Shown: one piece after another, positions 56,233 through 64,000 of the stretch
Numbering within the stretch: the stretch's first letter is position 1
How the letters are laid out: each line of letters begins with the position of its first letter
From: Suillus spraguei
Lineage: Eukaryota; Basidiomycota; Agaricomycetes; Boletales; Suillaceae
DNA length: 64,000 nt
NCBI GenBank assembly: GCA_016800925.1
Contig: JABCPU010000069.1
Span: 161,737 to 225,736, forward strand
Direction: 5' to 3'
Program-made: the position numbers and the translations under genes
Notes under the pieces: model-generated
Database searches by the model: none
The model's input: only the letters and a program-made list of their open reading frames with translations
Told to the model about the DNA's origin: nothing

Positions 56233-56698
56233 TGTTACAATCGTACGTGCCCCTATTCATTTTCTACCATTTACCTTGTATATTACGTAACATGACTCTG
56301 ACTCATATGCTCAACGCATCTGTACGACATATGCCTTCCTTATTTAGGATACGCACTTATTCTCACGTTATCTTGGTCTGTGCGCACATATTGGCCTATT
56401 TAAGCACAGTGTACTTGTAGTAGATTCTACTTTAATCTTACTGGGTTTTACCTGGAATCTCCTTCGCTTAGGTCTCCAACCTAAGTCGTCTTGAATCGTC
56501 TCTAAGTCTAAGCACTCCTTAGCCTTAGTCTCTATTCTCGCGGATACCTCTTAGACTTGTCTTTGAGGCTGAACCCTTGATCGTACTCGGAACGCTCCTT
56601 GTACTTTCACCTTGTCCTCTTCTGGACATTGTAAGAACTCCCAGCAGACCGTCTGTGTCTTTTCACTGTCGCTGGTGACGCCACCCCAGTTCGTAACA
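56233..56698 (+). repeat. LTR C (3' LTR) of chromovirus family 2
   Basis: 466 bp, same termini as LTR B. Differs from LTR B by base changes and a small length difference near its start. Its last base is followed at once by helicase coding sequence. Confidence 0.93.
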
Positions 56699-56699
56699 G

Positions 56700-57716
56700 A
56701 TGATGCTCTTTGGAGGAGACTTCAGACAGACCCTGCCGGTGGTGCCTCATGGATCCAGGGAGCAGATAGTGGGTGCTACATTTTGCAGATCTCGCATCTG
56801 GCCAAGGCTTCGCATCTTCCACCTAAAGACAAACATGCGGCTTGGCCAAGACCCCGCCTCTGATGAATTTGCAAAGTGGCTTCTTGAGATTGGAGCTGGG
56901 AAGGGCACACATGCAGATGGAACGGTCGCCCTTCCGATTCATATGCGCTGCCCTGACAATGATATCCGCTCTCTCATCAATGCCCTATACTCTCCTATTC
57001 TGCTCCCTGGGCATCCTCCTGTGAATGATTCCTTCTTCCTGGAACGTACCATCCTCTCCGCAAAGAACACTGATGTGGACGAAATCAATGCCAACATTCT
57101 TGAATCATTCCCTGGAGATAAAGCGGTCTTCACCAGCGCAGACTCAATCACTGAGAAGGACTACGACTACATCCCACCAGAGTACCTTCATACTCTCACA
57201 CCATCAGGGTTCCCTTTGCACAAATTGGAACTCAAAGTGGGTGTTCCTCTCATGTCATTGCGCAACTTGGACCCCACCAATGGCCTCTATAATGGAACTA
57301 GGATGATCCTCCTGTCTTGGACCACGCGCGTCCTCAGGTGTCGTATTCTTAGAGATGGAGTTGATGAAGCTCATCAAGACGATCAGAACACTGTCCTAAT
57401 CCCCCGCATGACGCTGGATGCCACGTCTGAAGACAACCCTATCCCTTTCAAGCGTCGCCAATTCCCCATTCGTCTTGCATTCGCTATGACAATCAACAAG
57501 GCTCAAGGTCAAAGTGTGAAGTGGGTTGGGCTGGATTTGCGGACTCCCGTGTTCAGTCATGGACAGCTGTATGTGGCTTTGTCTCGCTGCACTCACCCAG
57601 AGAGAGTGCGTGCCATCTTTCCGGAGCATGAAGAAGGGTCAAAGACGACCAATGTGGTGTATACAGAAGTGCTGAGAGGACTTAGAGATAGAGATGATAT
57701 GGAGGTTGAGGATTGA
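56700..57716 (+). pseudogene. PIF1-like helicase, 3' part, Helitron type (5'-truncated)
   Basis: Open 338-codon frame that begins immediately at the LTR C edge with MMLFGGDFRQTLPVVPHGSR, the motif III region of PIF1 helicases. Walker A and B motifs that should precede it are absent. Downstream motifs are good: LRNLDPTNGLYNGTRM, RLAFAMTINKAQGQSVKWVG and HGQLYVALSRCTHPERVRAI (motifs V and VI). The style matches the helicase of fungal Helitron Rep-Hel proteins or their stand-alone relatives. Not functional as a helicase without the ATP-binding half. The frame itself is undamaged, which suggests recent truncation. Confidence 0.85.
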
Positions 57717-57881
57717 TTGATGTATATTGATGTACTTTTATATAGAGGACCGAATGTATAGTGCACTTTTAGATGGTGCAGTAGATTTTAGTTTTAGTTT
57801 TCTTGAAATGCTGCTCAAAATGTACATGTCTGTTTTAAAATCCACTATGATTGCGAATAAGTTAAGGTGCACGAAGTAGTG

Positions 57882-58110
57882 ATTATTAGGATGAAGCCAA
57901 GGCCAGAAAGCCAAAAAGAGTGCGAAGCACTCTTTTTGGCTTTCTGTGCCTTGGGCAAAAGAGAATTATTGGGATGAAGCCAAGGCCAGGAAGGCAAAAG
58001 AGTGCGAAGCACTCTTTTGCCTTCCTGTGCCTTGGGCAAACAGAATTATTAGGATGAAGCCTTGGCCAGGGAGCAAAAGGAGTGCGAAGCACTCCTTTTG
58101 CTTCCTGTGC
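57882..58110. repeat. Hairpin repeat array 1 (three units)
   Basis: Three ~80 bp units start with ATTATT(A/G)GGATGAAGCC at 57882, 57965 and 58045. Each is a near-perfect palindrome centred on GTGCGAAGCAC, with arms of roughly 25 bases (for example 57897-57923 against 57927-57954). The arm sequences differ between units but stay self-complementary. Confidence 0.9.
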
Positions 58111-58393
58111 CGAAGGCGCAACGGGTGGTGGACTCGTCTATAAAGTAAGGGGGAAAGGTGGGAAGGTGCTCGCTAGCTCGCATGGCTTTCGCTTGCATCG
58201 CTAAAGAACGCTTATTTCGCTTAGCTCAGAATGGAAATTTCTCGCGTGGTTTTTTTCAAGTGCCGACACAGTTGTCCCATTGTATGATTGCGTGACGTGA
58301 TGCATGATTGCGTGATTTGGTCATGTGACTGCGCAGCTGGTGGAATTTGCCATGGGTTGTCTGAAGCTGGGGTAAAACCAAATTATTAGGATG
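58111..58393. repeat. Unique-looking part of the duplicated hairpin region, copy 1
   Basis: Together with the array before it, 57882-58393 is repeated at 59486-59953. It ends with GGGTTGTCTGAAGCTGGGG and another ATTATTAGGATG tag at 58382. No coding content supported. Confidence 0.85.
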
Positions 58394-58837
58394 GAGCCAA
58401 AGGGAGTGTGAAGCCAAAAGTGAAGCCAAAAAGGAGTGCAAAGGAGTGGAAAGCAAAAAATGAGGGCAAGCAAAAAATGAGTGCAATTGCAGAAGATGGC
58501 TGATAGGTAAAAACAGAAGGAACTCACCAGGGGCTGGAAGGAGTGGTGGCACCATCAAAAGGCATGGTCAAGCTGTCAGGAACAGGTTGATACCTATGAC
58601 AAGCTACTCCATCAGGCACCAATACCAGGTTGGAAGTTGCCAGCAGGCTGGAAGTGTCCTCTCCCACCCTCAGGAAACATCTTCTAATAGATTTTCTTAG
58701 ATTGATTATAATTTGGCTATGAAAGAATCTGAACTTTGTCATTTGAAAAATCATGTTATTTGTTTCAAAAGCTGCTATGATCATTAGGATGGAGAGATGG
58801 GGGGACAGAAGAGCATGGGGAGGGGAGAATGAAGGCA

Positions 58838-59242
58838 TGGGAGGTGGAGTGGGAGGTGGGAGGTGGGAGGTGGGAGGTGGGAGGTGGGAGGTGGAGGGGA
58901 GGTGGAGGGGAGGTGGGAGGTGGGAGGTGGGAGGTGGGAGGTGGGAGGTGAGGTGGAGGTGGGAGGTGGGAGGTGGGAGGTGGGAGACGGGAGGTGGGAG
59001 ATGGGAGACGGGAGGTGGGAGATGGGAGACGGGAGGTGGGAGATGGGAGATGGGAGATGGGAGACGGGAGACGGGAGATGGGAGATGGGAGACGGGGAAC
59101 GGGAGACGGGAGACGGGAGACGGGAGACGGGAGACGGGAGACAGGAGACGGGAGACGGGAGATGGGAGATGGGAGAGGGAGACACAAGACAGGAGACACA
59201 AGACGGGAGACACAGACGGGAGATGGGAGACAGGAGATGGGA
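58838..59242. repeat. G-rich heptamer minisatellite (GGGAGGT / GGGAGAT / GGGAGAC)
   Basis: About 55 heptamers. The first block is nearly pure GGGAGGT, the rest mixes GGGAGAT and GGGAGAC. A 21 bp higher-order unit (GGGAGACGGGAGGTGGGAGA plus T) appears about three times near 58982-59045. A purine-only strand with regular G triplets could form G-quadruplexes. Long open frames on both strands here are a by-product of the 7 bp period. Confidence 0.95.
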
Positions 59243-59485
59243 CACTTGCATGATTTGTTGTGTGTCAACTTAATACTGTTGCCCCTATTAAAACTTGACA
59301 CAAAAGATTTATTCAAGTTAATAGTTTGCAGTAAATAATTTAAAAAATCAAAATCAAATGCAATGACATGAGGATGAGATGGGCAATATAAACTCACAAA
59401 GATGGTGATGTGGTACTTTTACTTCTGTCAAAATAGTGGTCAAAGTTATGATTTATTACAAAACCTATTATCATTATTGAAGATA

Positions 59486-59953
59486 ATTATTAGGATGAAG
59501 TAAAGGTCAGAAAGCCAAAAAGAGTGCTTCGTCTGTGCCTTGGGCAAAAGAAAATTATTGGGATGAAGCAAGGCCAGGAAGGCAAAAAGAGTGCGAAGCA
59601 CTCTTTTTGCCTTCCTGTGCCTTGGGCAAACAGAATTATTAGGATGAAGCCTTGGCCAGGGAGCAAAAGGAGTGCAAAGCACTCCTTTTGCTTCCTGTGC
59701 CGAAGGCACAACGGGTGGTGGACTCGTCTATAAAGTAAGGGGGAAAGGTGGGAAAGTGCTCACTAGCTCACATGGCTTTCGCTTAGGAACACTTAGCTCA
59801 GAATGGAAATTTCTTGCATGGTTTTTTTGAGTGCCAATTCAATACACTGTTGTCCCATTGTGTGATTGTGTGGATTTGTCACGTGCAGCGCCACACAGGT
59901 TGAAATTTGCCATGGGTTGTCTGAAGCTGGGGGAAAACAGAATTATTAGGATG
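59486..59953. repeat. Hairpin repeat array 2 and duplicated flank, copy 2
   Basis: ATTATT-tagged units start near 59486, 59554 and 59635. The first has lost part of its palindrome; the second keeps GTGCGAAGCAC; the third has GTGCAAAGCAC. The flank 59700-59953 matches 58110-58393. Most base differences from copy 1 are CG to CA or TG. Confidence 0.88.
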
Positions 59954-60205
59954 CAAAATTATTAGGATGTGGCTTTAGGTCAGGGAGCCAAAAAGGAGTG
60001 CAAAGCACTACTTTTTGGCTTGCCCTCCTTTTTTGCTTTCCACTCCTTTCCACTCCTTTTTGCCTTCACTTTTGGCTGAACTCTCCCTTTGGCTTCCTGT
60101 GCTGAGGGCAAAACAAAATTATTAGGATGTGGCCTTAGGTCAGGGAGCCAAAAAGGAGTGCGAAGCACTCCTTTTTGGCTTCCTGTGCCGAAGGCACAAT
60201 GGGTA
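59954..60205. repeat. Hairpin repeat array 3 (two units)
   Basis: Two further tagged units (ATTATTAGGATGTGGC near 59959 and 60119). The second is a clean palindrome around GTGCGAAGCAC. The first has a decayed right arm with a pyrimidine-rich insertion (60018-60080). Confidence 0.85.
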
Positions 60206-61343
60206 GTGGACTTGTACACAAGAGAGACACAAATGTGGCTAAGTTGATTAAGTAAGATTAAGTAACATGTACTTTTCCTGTAGACACCACTTTTATGGTA
60301 TGAATTTATTATTTGTCTACAAAACCTTGATTACGGCCAGGTTTCCAGGAACAAGCCGGGTCGTCTAAATAGTTTTCTCATAATATCGGTAGATAAACCT
60401 GAACTGGTGTGTGGCGTAATGGTAGTACGATTCCCCATTATTCTTTCCGGTGCGGAGTGCGAATAGGCATTGCGGCAGACGTGTGACATGGTGTGACAAA
60501 GTGCGCGAACGCTTTTCTGTGCGGTAGCTCTCCGCTGGACTCAACACATCGAGTTTCGAAACAAAACCAGCAGATGTTGTACTTTCAATGTTATGCTATT
60601 GAACTATCAAATTAATTTTTATGTTAGTGCGTTGTGGAGTAATAGACGTTGTCTCAAAAGTGCGCAAACTCTGGTGGACATCTAGTGACTAAGTTGGTGT
60701 GCCGTTGTGAGAACTCAGAAGACAGGCACTTACCTCATTGCATTGAAGTGAAGGCTACGGTTGGATCCTTCCGGTCAGTGAATCAATCATCGAATGATCA
60801 ATGTTCTTGGCGTATCAAGCTGGCAACCTCCCGAAATTCAAATACTCACTACCACGACTTGGAACTCTAAATTATCGATTCATCCACGAAGACGTTGGTC
60901 AAGGGCATGCTTCTTGTTTCAAGGAAGCTCTCCACTTTTTGATCTCTGATCGACCTCGTTGGACCGCTGTAAGCACTGTTATCCATCTGCTTCCGAAATG
61001 AGGCAACGTGCCGGGTCGTGCGGTACAGATTCTTGTGATGATTAGATCGGCATCTCCCAATCATACTTACTGACTCATCAGCTAGCCTTCCGGGATAGGT
61101 CAAAGTTTTAACAGAATTCTGATACATTGTACAGTGCAGTCACATTAATTGCGCCTTGCGTTGATGAACTATTATTGTACTCCTACTCCGTCAAGAATCA
61201 CAGAATTTTCTGTCAAACCCTATAGCGCAGCTGATATCGATGGATTAGGCACCAACGCCTGATGCCTGAAGTACATGGTATAAAGTCGTTTCCAGACGAT
61301 CCCCCAAGAATCCACATCCAGCTTAACAAATCGATTTTTCACT
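60206..61343. other. Intergenic region, no supported gene
   Basis: Short frames only (for example 60649-60870, 60801-61001). A tRNA-like stretch at 60405-60440 was examined and rejected. Contains the upstream region of the vWA gene. Confidence 0.4.
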
Positions 61344-63481
61344 ATGCGTAGCTCCACTCCGACTCAATTTCAGTCGTCGAGGGCATTGATTTCGGGTAGC
61401 ACCACACAGTCTAATTCTGCAGCCTTCCGCACTTCGATTCCAGAAGCTCGTCAACGCCCTATCAGCAACGTCCGTCATACCAATCCCCGCGACCTGCACA
61501 ATACGAGACCTCTCAGTACACGAAGCCAGCATATGAATATGGACGACCCCCCGTCACAAGCTCTTATGAATATGGACGCCCTCCCGTCACAGGCTCATAT
61601 GCGGCTCCAGTGCCAGCATTCGGCAGTGATTCGACCACGACAACCAGACACAAGAACAGCTGGCTTGATGAAGCCAGGGAAAGCACCACTAATTTCAAGA
61701 AGAATGGCTCGCCTGTACCGCTTGTGTGGGTAAGAAGGATGCCGATCGAAGTCATAATGGTTTCTAACAGATCCCAAAGATCTTAATCGAGGATAAAACC
61801 GTTCCACGAACGCTATCCCTTTTGGCGAAGACCGCAATGGACAGACGTTCTTCATTGCACGTGCTTATTTGGAGGTAAGGTTTACAATCATGGAATTCGG
61901 GTTGAAGACGCTCATGGTTGGCTGACAGGGAGGTCTCCGTGAGTCTATTAACACGCATTGTGGGCACTCCATATATCAACTGTTCAGATCTTGGAAAGGT
62001 TGGCTATCACACCTCAGGTGCCCTGATCAGCTACGTCGGCAAGGAGCACTTGGTATGTGGTCCTATTATTCTCTATTTCGTTTTTGATGGACCTCGCGCG
62101 ACACACTAGATTGAAAAATACGAGGTGCTTGTGTGCGCATCTCAGCTTCGCTGGGTCTAGCATCTCAGGATGCAACGGGAAATTTAATCCGGGTACCGTC
62201 GTCCTCGCTCGTCAACAACAGGGCAAACAAGAGCTCAAACGCACTACAAGCAGTTTGTGGTCGCGTGAGACTCAGGAGTCTACATCAATCCTTCAGACTA
62301 CTACTACCCTTCAAACTACACTCCACGTAGATGACATTCCTCGCTTTGCTCCATCTCTTCTGATACAAGAGGAAGAACTGCGACGCGTGGCGTAGGTGTT
62401 CATTGCTCTTTATTAAAAAAATTCTGATCATGTTTGTGACAGTGAGTACAAGACGGTTATCCTGATCGACGATTCCATGTCTGTAAGGATGGCATCCTCA
62501 AGAGTTTGATCCATGACCGCTTATGTTCTGTGTATACAGATGGCCGAAGGTGATTCCTGGAACCAAGTGCGAGAGGCTCTAGGTGGTATTGTCGACCTTG
62601 CATACAATATGGATCCAAAGGGCTCGATCTCCACTTCATGCACCAAACTCAGTTTGCCGAAAATATGAGGGTATGGGAACCAGTTTGCAAGTTTTATTTT
62701 TGGCCTAATGTTTTTGACTAGTCTCGATTCGAAGTCCAGAAACTTTTCGACCAGCTCAGTCCCCAGTGGTACGTATCGTGTTTGTCGAACTTATCAGTGA
62801 AATTATGCATGCCCTTTATCCAGGCGAGGACACGCCAACGGGAGTGAGACTCGAACAGCTCATTGAGATGTACTTGCCACTCATCGAGCACCCGAACTCA
62901 CTCACGAACCGATTTCTGTCATTGTCATTACCGATGGAGCCGCTAGTAAGGTGGTATTTCTATACCGTGCTCATATAACTGACATACGCGAACATCGCTG
63001 TAGCCGACAGTGACGACTTATTGCGATGCATCATTGAGGCCGCCAGTCGCCTTGACAAGCAAACAGGTTCCTCTCAAAAATTCGGTATCCAATTTGTCCA
63101 GATTGGCACAGATCAAGATGCTGCTAAGGCGCTCCATATGTTGGACGACGAGCTTTCTGAACGTTACAAGATTCGGGTACGTCTTTTTCATGATTTCTCG
63201 CACTGTCACTCACGACTCTTTAGGACATCGTCGACACCACTCCCTTCGACCCAGCTAATGGCGCGTTCAACACGGACTACATGATCAAGATCCTCATCGG
63301 AAGTCTGCACAAAGAACTTGACAATGGAACCGCTGAAATGCTCTCGCCAGAGAAGAAGCTCCAAACCTCGGTGATGCCTGGTTATGACAGGCACCCATCT
63401 CCTGTTCTTAGATCCGCTTCTCCAATTGTGAGTGCTGGTGGCTTACGCGCCCGACTCGGGGGTATTGAAGGAATCGGATAA
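61344..63481 (+). pseudogene. vWA-domain protein with DM9/DUF3421-like region, apparently frame-shifted
   Basis: The N-terminal part is Tyr/Pro/Gln rich (SYEYGRPPVTGSYAAPVPAF), and its start is unresolved: ATG 61344 is in another frame from this stretch. A DM9-like region follows (IPFGEDRNGQTFFIARAYLE; GKVGYHTSGALISYVGKEHL; EKYEVLVCASQLRWV). The vWA domain has the MIDAS motif ILIDDSMSM, then QVREALGGIVDLAYNM, HFMHQTQFAENMR and FGIQFVQIGTDQDAAKALHM, and the end is GGLRARLGGIEGIG with TAA at 63479-63481. Two single-base frame breaks: near 62152-62162 (TAG read after QLRW) and near 62618-62626. Such vWA proteins are common in mushrooms; the role is unknown. Could be intact if the breaks are sequence errors. 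Confidence 0.6.
61532..61597 (+). repeat. 33 bp tandem repeat in the vWA gene N-terminus
   Basis: TATGAATATGGACG begins at 61532 and again at 61565; the 33 bp unit encodes YEYGRPPVT(S/G)S. The period in whole codons with silent differences supports that this frame is the coding one. Confidence 0.8.
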
Positions 63482-64000
63482 AACATGCCACACTTTACGA
63501 TAGATTTAAAGTCACAAGTCCACTTACGCTATGTACCACTTCTCGATAGACTACAATTTGATTGGGTATCCCTTAAAAGTCCATTGGTTGAGAATGAAGT
63601 ATTGACTGTTAGTGAGACATCAGGCTGAATGTTCTTAAGCATTCGACTCCTTAGACTAGAGTACGCCTCTGAAAAGGAGAGAAATTGTAATAAAAGTATT
63701 TGACCTCAATATATATCTTTGCAAGAGGTTTAGAAATAAACAGTAATGGCTGGTCTCCGCTTGTATGTGAACTTGGGCAGGTTGGCATGTAAGGCCTCCC
63801 ATACAGGCGGAGACCGGCCATGGTGAAAGGCTCGTGCGATGGCTTGAAAGGGAAAAAACGCAAAAGCACATGTCATTGTAATCAATGCAAAGAGCTCACT
63901 GCGCAAATAATAGGTGGATGGAGGACCCATGCATGCAATTAGTCAACACCAAAGTCGATGATCTAGATCCCATGCTATCCAGAGACAGACGGTGGATGGT
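63482..64000. other. Right end of window, no gene seen
   Basis: 3' flank of the vWA gene; holds the inverted repeat listed separately. Confidence 0.4.
63747..63820. repeat. Inverted repeat, 21 bp arms, 32 bp loop
   Basis: The left arm 63747-63767 (GGTCTCCGCTTGTATG at its inner end) pairs with the right arm 63800-63820 (CATACAGGCGGAGACC) with only a few mismatches or G-T pairs. It could be a transcription-end hairpin or a small foldback repeat. Confidence 0.75.

Larger units (their letters stand above)
49086..56698 (+). mobile_element. Chromovirus family 2, long copy with gag, broken pol and ORF3
   Basis: 7613 bp from LTR B to LTR C. The order is LTR, gag, protease-RT-RNase H-integrase-chromodomain, ORF3, polypurine tract, LTR. 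The LTRs differ in length (474 and 466 bp) and by several changes, so this copy is old or recombinant. Flanks CATTG and GATGA do not match, so no target duplication. The left flank is the inverted truncated copy A and the right flank is a helicase gene. Confidence 0.9.

Noticed and set aside
57845..58143. Short frames with repeated peptides such as PGLGFIPIILFCPRHRK
   Set aside because: They are translations of the palindromic hairpin units and recur in each unit on both strands; no evidence for protein selection.
58524..59397. Several long open frames on both strands over the heptamer tract
   Set aside because: They arise because the 7 bp period avoids stops in most frames; the peptides are pure repeat translations (HLPSPVSRLPSP type) with no start context or domain.
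57882..60130. Telomeric repeat from the TTAGG in ATTATTAGGATG
   Set aside because: The motif occurs once per ~80 bp unit and never as tandem TTAGGG.
57882..60205. CRISPR-like array
   Set aside because: Units are palindromes with internal variation, not identical repeats with unique spacers, and the genome is eukaryotic with no cas genes.
60405..60480. tRNA-like A-box (TGGCGTAATGG)
   Set aside because: No matching B-box (GGTTCGA-type) or acceptor pairing follows, so no tRNA can be folded.

Overview
The window looks like nuclear DNA of a filamentous basidiomycete, most likely an Agaricomycete. Genes are split by many 45-60 bp GT..AG introns. A compact nitrate-assimilation cluster of the fungal type is present. 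Housekeeping genes are single copies, and the repeats are of the kind usual in mushroom-forming fungi: Ty3/gypsy chromoviruses, a PIF1/Helitron-type helicase fragment and a DUF6532-like gene. The species cannot be named from the sequence alone.

Layout. (1) 0.27-12.7 kb: nitrate assimilation cluster, with nitrate reductase (-), nitrate transporter (-) and nitrite reductase (+). The last two diverge from a shared 1.2 kb promoter, and perfect GATAAG sites (AreA/NIT2 type) lie in the intergenic regions. Together the three take up nitrate and reduce it to ammonium. (2) 13.2-21.5 kb: SPX-EXS phosphate exporter (-), type II haloacid dehalogenase (+) and a syntaxin-6/Tlg1-like SNARE (-). (3) 21.5-23.8 kb: no gene that I can recognise. 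(4) 23.8-29.1 kb: a complete, apparently very young Ty3/gypsy chromovirus on the minus strand. It has identical 205 bp LTRs, a 5 bp target duplication and one unbroken 1526-codon gag-pol frame, and it lies 41 bp upstream of an alcohol dehydrogenase start codon. (5) 29.1-45.1 kb: alcohol dehydrogenase (+), a decayed cytochrome P450 (-), GPI transamidase subunit GPI16/PIG-T (-), a SAM methyltransferase (-), a SWI3/RSC8 chromatin subunit (+), a PPR-like protein (+) and a monocarboxylate-type MFS transporter (+).

(6) 45.1-60.2 kb is a repeat-dominated block. It holds a CAGACAT-rich repeat tract, a DUF6532-like remnant, and three LTRs of a second chromovirus family in a rearranged head-to-head arrangement. 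That family carries an extra gene (ORF3) between pol and the 3' LTR, seen in two copies. The block continues with a Helitron-type helicase cut off at an LTR edge, arrays of ~80 bp units that each encode a near-perfect hairpin around GTGCGAAGCAC, and a ~400 bp G-rich heptamer minisatellite. Part of the hairpin region is duplicated 1.6 kb apart, and the copies differ mainly by CpG transitions. (7) 61.3-63.5 kb: a vWA-domain gene with an apparent DM9/DUF3421-like region and two apparent frameshifts.

The most unusual items are the ORF3 of the second retroelement family, the GCGAAGC hairpin arrays with their conserved ATTATTAGGATG tag, and the intact young element with its stop codon inside its own LTR. 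Exon structures were worked out by eye from splice signals and family motifs, so inner exon borders are approximate. No database search was possible.
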